Assembly (NCBI GenBank): GCA_902826815.1
Contig: CADEGF010000004.1
Location: 1 to 64,000 of the forward strand
Direction: 5' to 3'
Length of the DNA stretch: 64,000 bases
DNA from: an uncultured Mycobacteriaceae bacterium
Lineage (GTDB): Bacteria > Actinomycetota > Actinomycetes > Mycobacteriales > Mycobacteriaceae
In this document: piece by piece, positions 52,021-62,141 of the stretch
Layout: the number at the start of each line of letters is the position of its first letter
Position numbering within the stretch: position 1 is the first letter of the stretch
Made by a program: the position numbers and the translations under genes
Notes under the pieces: generated by a model
What the model saw: only the letters and a program-made list of their open reading frames with translations
Database searches by the model: none
Told to the model about the DNA's origin: nothing

Positions 52021-55003
52021 AGTCGAGCGCCTCGACCGTGTCGACGGGACCCTCGTGTGACGGTCGGTCGGCGCCCCCGATGCAGTAGATCGTCGAGCCG
52101 ACGGCAGCGACCGCCTGGCCGTGAACCGGGGTGTTGATCGGCGCCAGCGTGCTCCACTTCTTGTTGGTGGTGTCGTACATCTCGACCGTCGCGAGTACGC
52201 GCGTCGGCTCCTCGCCGCCGACGACGACGATGCGGCCGTCCATCATCGCCGCGCCGTAACTCCCGCGCGGCGTCGGCATCTCTGGCAAGTCGTCCCACGT
52301 TCCTGACGCCGGATTGAACCGCTGCAGGGCAGGCGAATTCTCGTCGGCGGACAAGTTCCGGCCACCGACCGCATACACGTAGACGCCGTCTGACACCGCG
52401 GCCAAATGCTCACGTGGAGTGGGCATATCGGCGGCCTGAGTCCAGGACTCCCCGTCGAACACCTCCGTGGGCTTGACGAGTTGCTTGTCGTTCTGGCCGC
52501 CGACGACGACGAGTTTGTCGCCGACGACCGCGGCCGCGGCAGCGGCGCGCGCATATTTGAGTGCAGGAAGCTCTTCCCACTTGCCGTTGCGGAACGCGAA
52601 CACCTTGTTCGACGCTTCGGCAAGCGTGTCGGTGGCACCACCGATCACCACCACCTCACCGTGGTAGGCGGCCGCGGTCGCGTGATTCAGCGGAATCGGC
52701 AGCGGCGGATGAGATTGCCACTCCCCGGTCTGGGGGTCGTAGCTCTCGAATGTGTCGAGCGTCTCCGCGTGACCCAGCATGCCGCCCGCGATCCAGATCT
52801 TTCCGTCCAGGACGGTCGAGGCCATCATCAACCGCGCGGTCGGCGCATTCGGCAGGTTCCGCCATTCGGACGCGGGCTGTGGTTTGCGCGGCGCCAGCTT
52901 CAGCGATTCGGCCGACGGCGTGATCTCTGCGTCGCCGACGCCGCTCGCCCCGCCGATCGCGTAGATGGTTTTCCCGACGCCGGCCACCGCCATGCCATGG
53001 CGCGCAGATCCCAAGTCCGGCAATCCATTCCACGATTGCGCGGCGAGGTCGAAGGCGACCACGCTGTTGAGGACCTCGCCCTGCGACACGCCGCCAACCA
53101 CCACCAGCCGACCATCTGCGTTCGCCACACCGAAGTCGCTCCGTCGCCCGGGAAGTTCGGGAAGGCTCGTCCAGGTATCCGCAGCAGGGTCGTACGACTC
53201 GACCGTCGCGAGGTCGGAGGTGCCGTTGGTTCCACCGAGCGCGTACACCAGCTTGCCGTCCGACGCCGCGCCGAGCATCTGTCGCGGAGTGGGAAGGGGC
53301 GCACCGGGTTTCCATGAGCTGCCGTCGAAAATCTCGGTGGAGTTCAGCAGGTCGCCCGCAGCGTTGACGCCGCCGGTGACGATGATGCGATCGCCGACCA
53401 CGGCGGCCGCCGCTGCCGCCCTTGGTTCGAGCAGAGGCGGCAGCTCAACCCATCGACTGTTGACGACCCGCCACACCTTGTCCGTCGCAACCTTCGCGTT
53501 GGCGCCCTCGGTGCGCCAGCCGCCGAGCACCACAGGGGTGTCCTGCCACGTCACCGCCATCGCGTGTTGCACAGGAACGGGGAGGTTCTCGCCGCTCTTC
53601 CAGCTGTCGATCGCCGGGTCGTAACCCTCGTGCTGCCCGCTGACCTGGTTATCCGCCCCCATGCCGCCGAAAACCCAGATGGTGCCGTCGGCCTGGGTGG
53701 CCGCCACCGCATCGCGCGCGACGCGCGCATCGGCGATCGGCTCCCATTCGGGCGGCGGTTCGGCGGTCGGCTGGCTCGGTGCGGCCTCGCCGCCGCGGTT
53801 GTCGCGCGACATCACGATGAACACGCCGGTGATCACCAACAGCAGTGCCGCGGCCGCGGCCGCGGAGGCGATCAGGATCTTCTTGCGGTTCTTCTTCTCT
53901 TCGGGTTTGACGGTGGTCGTCCTCGGATCGCCCACAGGTGCCCCCACCGGCCACTTGAGGCTCGATTGGCTGATCGACGCGGTGTGGGCGAACATGTTCG
54001 GCTCAGCTGCGGGCAAGCCTCCGGTCGGCGCTGCGACGGAAACAGACTCGGCTTCGATCGCGGCGGTATGGCCACTGGGTCCCGACGGTGGAACCGGTGG
54101 AACCGCGTGCGGGCCCCCCGTCGGCTCCGGATGGCTGCCTGTTTCGCTGAGCGCCATCTGATCTGGTGTCAGGCCGTTGTGCCGCTGCGCCAGTTGCAGT
54201 TCACGCCCGAACTCCGCTGCCGAGGGTTGACGATCGCCCGGCTCACGCGACAGCGCCTTCTCGACCGCGGCGCACACATCGGCGGGGATTCCCTGCGGGC
54301 GTAGGTCGGGTACGGGCGTCGAGGTGATCCGCATGTAGTGCGCGATGAGGTCCTCGTCGGCCTTGCGCTCGTGCGGCGGCCCTCCGGCGATGAGCGCGTA
54401 AACCGTTGCGCCGAGCGAATATACGTCAGCGGCGGCCGTCGGTGAATTTCCGGCGAGTACCTCGGGTGCGGTGTAGGAGAGCGTTCCCGTGAAGAAGCCG
54501 GTCTCGGTCTTGTAACCGCCGGTGATGCGTGCGGTGCCGAAATCGCTGAGCTGCGGTTCGCCGTAATCGTTGACGAGCACATTCGCGGGCTTGATGTCGC
54601 GGTGCAGCGTGCCGGTCCGGTGCGCGGTCTCCAGCGCTCCACACAGTTTGACCCCGATACGCAACGCGTCGGGCCACGAGACCCGGCCTTCGTGTCGGAC
54701 CCGGTCGGCAAGGGATCCCATTGTGCTCAGCGGCATCACGATGAACGGCCTGCCACTTTCGGTCACCCCGACCTGAAGGATGTTCGCGATGTTCGGGTGG
54801 CCGGAAAGCGCCCCCATTGCGTAGCCCTCACGCAGAAAGCGCTCGCGGTCGTCGTCATCGAGGTCGGAGCCGAGCACCTTGATCGCGACGCGTCGCCCGA
54901 GTGACGGCTGAAAGCAGCGGAACACCACACCGCCACCGCCCCTGCCGACCTCGACGGCCTCGGTGAACCCGGCGGCGGCCAACTCCGCCACGATGGCGCT
55001 CAT
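52013..55003 (-). CDS. Serine/threonine protein kinase with transmembrane helix and extracytoplasmic Kelch repeats
   Basis: Membrane kinase of 996 residues. The catalytic domain (residues about 15-270) has the glycine loop EVGRGGGGVVF, the ATP lysine in AIKVL, HRDIKPANVLVND and DFGTA. A Pro/Ser-rich linker leads to a basic stretch EEKKNRKK and one transmembrane helix (ILIASAAAAAALLLVITGVF) near residue 400. The outer 570 residues contain about ten Kelch-type units, each with a GG pair and a W about six residues before LP or AP, likely one or two beta-propellers as an envelope sensor. ATG at 55003 is chosen. The FHA-HTH gene at its 3' end is the likely phosphorylation target; no PASTA domain is present. 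Confidence 0.9.
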   Translation of the reverse strand: MSAIVAELAAAGFTEAVEVGRGGGGVVFRCFQPSLGRRVAIKVLGSDLDDDDRERFLREGYAMGALSGHPNIANILQVGVTESGRPFIVMPLSTMGSLADRVRHEGRVSWPDALRIGVKLCGALETAHRTGTLHRDIKPANVLVNDYGEPQLSDFGTARITGGYKTETGFFTGTLSYTAPEVLAGNSPTAAADVYSLGATVYALIAGGPPHERKADEDLIAHYMRITSTPVPDLRPQGIPADVCAAVEKALSREPGDRQPSAAEFGRELQLAQRHNGLTPDQMALSETGSHPEPTGGPHAVPPVPPSGPSGHTAAIEAESVSVAAPTGGLPAAEPNMFAHTASISQSSLKWPVGAPVGDPRTTTVKPEEKKNRKKILIASAAAAAALLLVITGVFIVMSRDNRGGEAAPSQPTAEPPPEWEPIADARVARDAVAATQADGTIWVFGGMGADNQVSGQHEGYDPAIDSWKSGENLPVPVQHAMAVTWQDTPVVLGGWRTEGANAKVATDKVWRVVNSRWVELPPLLEPRAAAAAAVVGDRIIVTGGVNAAGDLLNSTEIFDGSSWKPGAPLPTPRQMLGAASDGKLVYALGGTNGTSDLATVESYDPAADTWTSLPELPGRRSDFGVANADGRLVVVGGVSQGEVLNSVVAFDLAAQSWNGLPDLGSARHGMAVAGVGKTIYAIGGASGVGDAEITPSAESLKLAPRKPQPASEWRNLPNAPTARLMMASTVLDGKIWIAGGMLGHAETLDTFESYDPQTGEWQSHPPLPIPLNHATAAAYHGEVVVIGGATDTLAEASNKVFAFRNGKWEELPALKYARAAAAAAVVGDKLVVVGGQNDKQLVKPTEVFDGESWTQAADMPTPREHLAAVSDGVYVYAVGGRNLSADENSPALQRFNPASGTWDDLPEMPTPRGSYGAAMMDGRIVVVGGEEPTRVLATVEMYDTTNKKWSTLAPINTPVHGQAVAAVGSTIYCIGGADRPSHEGPVDTVEALDFT

Positions 55004-55093
55004 GGGTGTAAAGGTACCGAGCAAAGACAGCAGAGAACGAGGTATTCGCACTATGCCCGACTACGCCGCGCAGCCGGTCGCTAGGCTGGTTGG

Positions 55094-55549
55094 GTGGCCA
55101 GAAAATATGCCACCGCAGATGCCGTCGGCCTGTCCGAACTGCTCGAGTTCGTCCGCCCGCGACATCGCATGGTGCTAACCACCTTTCGTTCTGACGGCTC
55201 GCTGCAGACCTCGCCGGTTTCGGGTGGCGTCGACGGCGACGGCCGCATCGTCATCGCCAGCTATCCGCAGCGCGCGAAATCGGCCAACATCCGGCGCAGA
55301 CCGACGGCGAGCGTGACGGTGCTGTCCGACGAATTCAACGGCCCCTACGTACAGGTCGACGGCGACGCCGAGGTGATCGAGCTACCGGCCGCCGTCGAGC
55401 CGCTCGTCGACTACTTCCGGGCGATATCGGGTGAGCATCCCGACTGGGACGAGTACCACCAGGCCATGGTCGATCAGGGCAAGTGCCTGATCCGGGTCAC
55501 CCCGCGACGGTGGGGACCGGTCGCCACGGGCGGCTTCCCGCCGCCCTAG
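55094..55549 (+). CDS. PPOX-class F420-dependent enzyme
   Basis: Split-barrel protein of 151 residues: LEFVRPRHRMVLTTFRSDGSLQTSPVSGGVDGDGRIVIASY at the N-terminus, then AKSANIRRRPTASVTVLSDEFNGPYVQVDGDAEVIELP. The overall pattern is that of FDOR-type F420-binding enzymes. GTG at 55094 starts the protein (MARKYATADAV). It is divergent from the kinase gene (90-nt gap) and independent of the next operon, which has its own promoter. Substrate unknown. Confidence 0.82.
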   Translation: MARKYATADAVGLSELLEFVRPRHRMVLTTFRSDGSLQTSPVSGGVDGDGRIVIASYPQRAKSANIRRRPTASVTVLSDEFNGPYVQVDGDAEVIELPAAVEPLVDYFRAISGEHPDWDEYHQAMVDQGKCLIRVTPRRWGPVATGGFPPP

Positions 55550-55608
55550 GCCATCAGGCTGGACGCGACGGGTAGCAGTGACTGTGGTAGTCAGACAGGG
55601 TGGCCGCG

Positions 55609-55637
55609 TTGCATCGGATAGCCGGTCAAACTATAGT
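55609..55637 (+). promoter_or_regulatory. Strong promoter of the glycosyltransferase operon
   Basis: -35 TTGCAT (55609-55614) and -10 TATAGT (55632-55637) are separated by exactly 17 nt, a near-ideal sigma-A-type promoter. The operator palindrome begins at the next base. The same geometry recurs upstream of the TetR gene at 59447-59490. Confidence 0.78.
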
Positions 55638-55653
55638 CTGGACAAGTGTCCAG
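55638..55653. promoter_or_regulatory. TetR-type operator CTGGACA-AG-TGTCCAG
   Basis: Palindrome with perfect 7-bp arms around AG. It starts directly after the -10 and covers the expected transcription start. The core GGACA-NN-TGTCC is the same as in the palindrome of the TetR gene at 59484. Confidence 0.75.
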
Positions 55654-55727
55654 TGGCCTGTCGTCGAACTCCGACCGCAGGTCGTGAGGGTTAAGCGGGC
55701 TCCCCGCAGGTCCGGAGTGAACTGAGT

Positions 55728-56963
55728 ATGCGCGTTGCCTTGCTGTCTTACCGGAGCAAGACGCACTGCGGTGGACAAGGCGTCTATGTCCGCCATCTGA
55801 GCCGTGGTCTCGTCGAGTTGGGCCACGACGTAGAGGTGTTCTCCGGCCAGCCGTATCCGGAGGGGCTGGACCCGCGGGTACGCCTGACGAAGGTGCCCAG
55901 CCTCGATCTCTACCGTGAACCCGACCCGTTCCGCGTTCCGTGGCCAAATGAGATCAAGACCCGGATCGACCTGCTCGAGCTGTTGACGACGTGGACGGCC
56001 GGCTTCCCGGAGCCACGTACCTTCAGCCTGCGGGCCGCGCGGGTGCTGGCCGAGCGACTGGCCGACTTCGACGTCGTACATGACAACCAGTGCCTCGGTA
56101 GCGGCCTGCTGAAGATCGCCGACCTCGGCATGCCCGTGGTGGCGACGGTGCACCATCCGATCACCCGCGACCGCGTCCTCGACGTCGCCGCGGCGCGATG
56201 GTGGCGCAAGCCCCTGGTCCGCCGCTGGTACGGCTTCGCCGAGATGCAGAAGGACGTCGCGCGCCGGATCCCAGAACTGCTGACCGTGTCGTCGACCTCG
56301 GCCGCCGACATCGCCGAGGACTTCGCGGTGTCATCCGACCAGTTGCACGTCGTACCGCTCGGCGTGGACACCGGGCTGTTCAAGCCCGCCGAGAAGCGGG
56401 TACGCAACCGCGTCATCGCGATCGCGAGCGCCGACGTTCCGCTCAAGGGTGTCAGCCATCTGCTGCACGCGATCGCCCGGCTGCGGGTGGAGCGCGACCT
56501 CGAACTGCAGCTGGTAGCCAAGCTGGAGCCGAACGGCCCCACCGAGAAGCTGATCGCCGAGCTGGGCATCTCCGATATCGTGCACAGCTCCAGCGGGGTG
56601 TCGGACTCCGAACTCGCCGAGCTGCTCGCTTCCGCCGAAGTCGCCTGTATCCCATCCCTTTATGAAGGCTTTTCTCTGCCTGCCGTCGAAGCCATGGCGA
56701 GCGGGACGCCGATCGTCGCGAGTAGGGCGGGGGCGCTGCCCGAGGTGGTCGGATCAGACGGCGAGTGCGCACGGCTGGTCACGCCAGCCGACGTCGACGA
56801 GCTGACGAAGGTGCTCGGCGAATTGCTCGACTCGCCACTGGAACTGCGGCGGCTCGGCGCGAACGGCAGGCAGCGCGCACTCGACGTGTTCAGCTGGGAA
56901 TCCGTTGCCGCACAGACGGTCGCGGTGTACGAGACAGCCCGCGCGAGGGTCGGCCGATGCTGA
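55728..56963 (+). CDS. GT4-family glycosyltransferase
   Basis: Glycosyltransferase of 411 residues with a GT-B fold. The N-terminal domain starts MRVALLSYRSKTHCGGQGVYVRHLSR with the glycine-rich acceptor loop; the C-terminal nucleotide-sugar site is IPSLYEGFSLPAVEAMASGTPIV, with the EX7E motif (E in YEGFSLPAVE). Retaining transfer from an activated sugar is expected. ATG at 55728 has GGAG 10 nt upstream. It is the first gene of an operon with a methyltransferase and an alpha/alpha-barrel protein, pointing to synthesis of a methylated glycan or glycolipid. Acceptor and sugar are unknown. Confidence 0.92.
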   Translation: MRVALLSYRSKTHCGGQGVYVRHLSRGLVELGHDVEVFSGQPYPEGLDPRVRLTKVPSLDLYREPDPFRVPWPNEIKTRIDLLELLTTWTAGFPEPRTFSLRAARVLAERLADFDVVHDNQCLGSGLLKIADLGMPVVATVHHPITRDRVLDVAAARWWRKPLVRRWYGFAEMQKDVARRIPELLTVSSTSAADIAEDFAVSSDQLHVVPLGVDTGLFKPAEKRVRNRVIAIASADVPLKGVSHLLHAIARLRVERDLELQLVAKLEPNGPTEKLIAELGISDIVHSSSGVSDSELAELLASAEVACIPSLYEGFSLPAVEAMASGTPIVASRAGALPEVVGSDGECARLVTPADVDELTKVLGELLDSPLELRRLGANGRQRALDVFSWESVAAQTVAVYETARARVGRC

Positions 56964-57688
56964 CCGTCGACTACGACCGGCTCGGAGTCGGTGCAGGCAC
57001 GAAGGTGATCGACGTCGGCTGTGGCGCGGGCAGGCATTCGTTCGAGGCGTTCCGCCGAGGCGCGGACGTCGTCGCATTCGACCAGAACGCGTCCGACCTG
57101 AACGACGTCGACGAGATCCTGCAGGCGATGAAGGACCAGGGTGAGGTGCCTGCGTCGGCGACGGCGGAGGCGGTCAAGGGCGATGCGCTCGACCTGCCTT
57201 ATGGTGACGGCACTTTCGACTGCGTCATCGCCTCCGAGATCCTCGAGCACGTTCCAGAGGACGACCGGGCGATCTCCGAACTGGTTCGCGTGCTCAAGCC
57301 AGGCGGAACGCTCGCCATCACGGTGCCCAGGTGGTTGCCGGAACGAATCTGCTGGGTGCTGTCCGACTCCTACCACGCCAACGAGGGCGGCCACATCAGG
57401 ATCTACCGCGCCGACGAACTGCGCGACAAGGTGGCCGCGCACGGCCTTGCGCTGACCCATACTCATCACGCGCATGCGCTGCACTCGCCGTACTGGTGGC
57501 TGAAATGTGCTGTCGGAACCGAGAAATCGGATAATCCTGCGGTCGTGGGCTATCACAAGCTTTTGGTGTGGGACATGGTCAGCCAGCCTTGGCTGACGCG
57601 GACGGCCGAGTCGCTGCTCAACCCGTTGATCGGCAAGAGCGTGGCGCTGTACTTCCGCAAGCCGGAGGTGTCGGTTGCTTCGGACTAA
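56957..57688 (+). CDS. Class I SAM-dependent methyltransferase
   Basis: Methyltransferase of 243 residues. Motif I is VIDVGCGAGRHS, motif II region FDCVIASEILEHV, and LKPGGTLAITVPRWLPE follows. The methyl acceptor is probably a sugar hydroxyl or a lipid given the neighbours. ATG at 56957 overlaps the end of the glycosyltransferase gene by 7 nt, and the 3' end overlaps the next gene by 14 nt, indicating tight coupling. A cluster of histidines (THTHHAHALHSPYWW) is notable. Confidence 0.9.
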   Translation: MLTVDYDRLGVGAGTKVIDVGCGAGRHSFEAFRRGADVVAFDQNASDLNDVDEILQAMKDQGEVPASATAEAVKGDALDLPYGDGTFDCVIASEILEHVPEDDRAISELVRVLKPGGTLAITVPRWLPERICWVLSDSYHANEGGHIRIYRADELRDKVAAHGLALTHTHHAHALHSPYWWLKCAVGTEKSDNPAVVGYHKLLVWDMVSQPWLTRTAESLLNPLIGKSVALYFRKPEVSVASD

Positions 57689-58754
57689 CAGGTCAGACGT
57701 TCCGTCGGTTTCGGGCATCCTGACGCCTGCGCAGTGCAGGCAGACGGCGCAGTCGATCGCCGACACCCAGGAGTCCTCCGGTGCCATCCCGTGGTCTGAC
57801 GGCGGGCACACCGACCCGTGGGACCACGTCGAGAACGCGATGGCGCTGACGGCCGCCGGTCTGCTGGAACCCGCACGCGCAGCGTTCGATTGGTGCACGA
57901 ACAATCAGCGGGCCGACGGCTCATGGCCGATCCAGCTGCGCAACGGCGTCATCGAAGACGTCAACAGCGACAGCAATTTCTGCGCCTACATCGCTACCGG
58001 AGTCTGGCACCACGTGCTGAGCACCAACGACCGCCGGTTCGCCGAGGACATGTGGCCGGTGGTCAGCAAAGCCGTCGAATTCGTGATCGACATGCAGCGG
58101 CCGAGCGGCGAAATCGTCTGGGCCCGTAGCGACTCCGGACTCGAGCCGGATGCGCTGCTGACCGGATGTGCGAGCATCTACCACAGCCTGCGGTGCGCGC
58201 TGGCGCTGGCGGACTACTTCGACGACCCGCAGCCCGAATGGGAGGTCGCCGTTGGCCAGCTCGGCCACGCGATCGCTCACCACCCCGACCTGTTCGTCTG
58301 CAAGGACCGGTGGTCGATGGAGTGGTACTACCCGGTGCTCGGCGGTGCGCTACGCGGCGCGGCGGCCCACTCCCGCATCGACGAGCGGTGGAACGACTTC
58401 GTCGTACCTGGCCTCGGGATCCGGTGTGTGGATGACCGGCCGTGGGTGACCGGCGCCGAAACATGTGAACTGGTATTGGCTTTGGACGCGATCGGCCAAT
58501 CGGCGCGCGCCCGCGAACAGTTCGCCTCCATGCACCACCTTCGCGAGGAGGACGGCTCGTACTGGACCGGGCTGGTTTTCGCCGACGGCAAGCGCTGGCC
58601 CGAGGAGCGGACCACCTGGACGGGCGGCGCGATGATCCTCGCCGCCGATGCGCTGTCGCGCACCACCGCCGCCAACGGCATCTTCCGCGGCGTCGACCTG
58701 CCGCGCGGCCTGGAAGGCGAGTTCGACTGCGAGTGCGCGACCAGCAGAGGCTGA
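57675..58754 (+). CDS. Alpha/alpha-barrel protein (prenyltransferase/glycoside-hydrolase-like)
   Basis: Protein of 359 residues with repeated helical units and motifs such as IPWSDGGHTDPWDHVENAMALTAAGL, WPIQLRNGVIEDVNSDSNFCAYIATGVWHH and GSYWTGLVFADGKRWPEERTTWTGGAMI, an (alpha/alpha)6-toroid pattern shared by terpenoid cyclases/prenyltransferases and several glycan-processing enzymes. Databases tend to call such mycobacterial proteins prenyltransferase; given the glycosyltransferase and methyltransferase partners, a glycan-acting role is equally likely. TTG at 57675 is the start that overlaps the upstream gene; later starts are possible. It ends 4 nt before a convergent gene. Confidence 0.75.
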   Translation: MLRTNRSDVPSVSGILTPAQCRQTAQSIADTQESSGAIPWSDGGHTDPWDHVENAMALTAAGLLEPARAAFDWCTNNQRADGSWPIQLRNGVIEDVNSDSNFCAYIATGVWHHVLSTNDRRFAEDMWPVVSKAVEFVIDMQRPSGEIVWARSDSGLEPDALLTGCASIYHSLRCALALADYFDDPQPEWEVAVGQLGHAIAHHPDLFVCKDRWSMEWYYPVLGGALRGAAAHSRIDERWNDFVVPGLGIRCVDDRPWVTGAETCELVLALDAIGQSARAREQFASMHHLREEDGSYWTGLVFADGKRWPEERTTWTGGAMILAADALSRTTAANGIFRGVDLPRGLEGEFDCECATSRG

Positions 58755-58758
58755 GTCC

Positions 58759-60029
<1,271 letters not shown>

Positions 60030-60053
<24 letters not shown>

Positions 60054-60662
60054 CAACAGGCCGAGTATCGCGGTCGACGCCGTCACCGCAGTCTCCGTGA
60101 TTCCGCGCACGTCCTGCCCGTCCTCCACGTAAAGCGCTGTCAGTTCCCGTAATCCGCCGACGATGATCAACGCCAACGGCGGCGTGACGGGCGGAATGTT
60201 CGCGCGCCGGAAGCCGGGGCTATCGCTCAGATCCACCAGCATGTCAGTGAAGGCGTTCATCGCCATCCGGTGCAGTGGTTGCGCCACCGCTCCGAGCGCT
60301 GGGGCTTCACGTATCCAGGTCAGTGTGATCGCGGGTCGCGCTGCGATGTGGTCGACGTACGCGTCGACGGCCTGCCGGATCTGCTGCTGCCAATCGGCGT
60401 CCGGGTCGACCGAGCTCCGAATGTGCTTGATCATCGCCTCGTTGTTCGACCGCAGCAGTTCGATGAAGCAGTCCTCCTTGCTGGAGAACTCGCCGTAGAA
60501 CGTGCGCTTGGAGGTGCGGGCGTGCCGGACGATGTCGGCGACGGTGGTGTCGCGGTAGCCGCGCTCAGTGATCGATGCGTCCATCCCGTCGAGCAACCGA
60601 CGCCGAAACGGGCTGACCTCGTCGCCTGTGGCGACGGGTTGCCGGTTGTCGGTGACGGTCAC
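60030..60662 (-). CDS. TetR-family regulator (Rv0135c-like)
   Basis: Repressor of 210 residues with HTH at about residues 25-65 (GYRDTTVADIVRHARTSKRTFYGEFSSKED) and a TetR ligand domain (MLVDLSDSPGF...LALIIVGGLRELTALYVEDG). It is divergent from cyp138, the arrangement recalled for Rv0135c/cyp138 in M. tuberculosis. The two tandem dyads in the shared promoter (60706-60755) are its likely operators. It should control cyp138 and itself; the ligand may be a lipophilic compound or the P450 substrate. Confidence 0.9.
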
Positions 60663-60705
60663 GCCTTCGATCCTCCCGAAGTTGATGACAAAAGCTTGTC
60701 ACAAC

Positions 60706-60725
60706 ACGGTACCGCAGAGTACCGT
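60706..60725. promoter_or_regulatory. Inverted repeat ACGGTAC-N6-GTACCGT (site 1 of 2)
   Basis: Perfect 7-bp arms around CGCAGA, in the divergent TetR-cyp138 promoter region. Together with site 2 it forms a tandem pair with centres 32 bp apart, three helical turns, as for cooperative binding on one DNA face. Confidence 0.7.
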
Positions 60726-60739
60726 TTGGAGAAATGCGC

Positions 60740-60755
60740 GGTACGAAGCAGTACC
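60740..60755. promoter_or_regulatory. Inverted repeat GGTAC-N6-GTACC (site 2 of 2)
   Basis: 5-bp arms around GAAGCA with the same GGTAC...GTACC core and spacer length as site 1, 32 bp downstream by centres. It lies 36 nt before the cyp138 GTG. Confidence 0.65.
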
Positions 60756-60790
60756 ACAAGATTTTGGGCAGTGATTGGAGTGATTGCGGC

Positions 60791-62131
60791 GTGACTGACA
60801 CAGCCACCGTCAACTCGGAGGCCTCCTCGACACCACACCATGGAAAGCGGCCGACGGCACTGCCGTTCCCGAAGATCGCGCAAGGCATCGCGTTCGGCGC
60901 GTTCCGCAGGCCGTTCATCCGGCAGGCACGAAAGCGCTTCGGTCAGGTGTTCGCCATCAATGTGCCGTTCTTCGGCCGAACCGTCTTCGTCGCCGACCCG
61001 GCACTTGTCCGGTCGGTGTTCACCGCGAGCACCGACGACCTGATCAACGTGCAACCGAACCTGAGCAGGATCTTCGGTCCCGGTTCGGTTTTCGCGCTCA
61101 ACCGGACCGAGCACCGCAACCGCCGCAAGCTGCTGGCGCCGCCGTTCCACGGCCAGAGCATCAAGAACTACGAGAAAGTCATCGAGGAAGAGACGCTGCG
61201 CGAGAGTGCGAGTTGGCCGCAGGGCGTGGAGTTCGAGACTCTCGAGCCGATGAACAGGATCACGTTGAACGTGATTCTGCGGACGGTCTTCGGGGCCGAC
61301 GGCGGCGAACTCGACTATCTGCGCGAGATCATCCCGCCGTGGGTCAAGCTTGGTTCGCGGATGGCGGCGCTGCCCGCACCCCCGTTCCGCACCGGCCGCC
61401 GCAGCCCGTGGGGCAGGCTGGCGGAGTTCCGGCGGAACTTCGACCGGGTCGTCTTCACGCTGATCGACAAGGCCGAGGCCGATCCGAATCTCGATGAGCG
61501 GAGCGACATTCTGGCGCTATTGCTGCGCAGCCGCTACGAGGACGGCACCACGATGTCGCGACAAGATGTGTCCGACGAACTGCTGACGCTGCTCGGCGCC
61601 GGACATGAGACCACCGCGTCCGCGCTTGGCTGGGCGTTCGAGAGACTGCGTCGTCATCCCGACATCCTGGCCAAGCTGGTTGCGGAGGTCGACGACGACG
61701 GCGACGACTTCCGGCAGGCGTTCATCCTCGAACTGCAGAGGTCCCGAACGGTCATCGACTTCGCGGGCCGCAACGTCGCCGCATCGCACTTCGAGCTCGG
61801 GGAGTGGCATGTCGAGCACGGCTCCAACATCCTGGTGAGCATCGCCGACCTGCACGATAACGCCGACATCTTCCCCAACCCGGAACGCTTCGACCCGTAC
61901 CGGTTCGTCGACAGCAAGCCGCCGACCTTCGCGTGGCTGCCGTTCGGTGGTGGCACCCGACGCTGCATCGGCGCAGCATTTGCCAACACCGAGATGCACG
62001 TCGTGCTTCGAACGGCGTTGCAGCACTTCGAGATCGAGACCGACGACAAGCCCGACGAGAAGGTGCACCACAGGGGTGTCGCCTACACACCCAAGGACGG
62101 CGGCCGCGTGGTTCTGCACCGCCGCAAGTAG
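60791..62131 (+). CDS. cyp138: Cytochrome P450 CYP138-like
   Basis: Cytochrome P450 of 446 residues. The I-helix motif is LGAGHETTASALGW, and the heme loop is FGGGTRRCIGAAFANTEMHVVL with the proximal cysteine. The K-helix position normally reading ExxR reads ELQRSR (E..R retained). The region in front of it (EDDGDDFRQAFILE) seems short. Identity as CYP138 rests on size, on class and on the TetR/P450/msrA order recalled from M. tuberculosis (Rv0135c-Rv0137c). GTG at 60791 gives a protein close to the remembered 441 residues. No electron-transfer gene is adjacent; substrate unknown. Confidence 0.85.
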   Translation: MTDTATVNSEASSTPHHGKRPTALPFPKIAQGIAFGAFRRPFIRQARKRFGQVFAINVPFFGRTVFVADPALVRSVFTASTDDLINVQPNLSRIFGPGSVFALNRTEHRNRRKLLAPPFHGQSIKNYEKVIEEETLRESASWPQGVEFETLEPMNRITLNVILRTVFGADGGELDYLREIIPPWVKLGSRMAALPAPPFRTGRRSPWGRLAEFRRNFDRVVFTLIDKAEADPNLDERSDILALLLRSRYEDGTTMSRQDVSDELLTLLGAGHETTASALGWAFERLRRHPDILAKLVAEVDDDGDDFRQAFILELQRSRTVIDFAGRNVAASHFELGEWHVEHGSNILVSIADLHDNADIFPNPERFDPYRFVDSKPPTFAWLPFGGGTRRCIGAAFANTEMHVVLRTALQHFEIETDDKPDEKVHHRGVAYTPKDGGRVVLHRRK

Positions 62132-62141
62132 TGTCAGCGAG

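Noticed and set aside
55579-55593. TGACT-GTGGT-AGTCA dyad after the PPOX gene as terminator or operator
   Set aside because: Only 5-bp arms, no T-run and no position relative to a promoter; the stronger operator lies 45 nt downstream.
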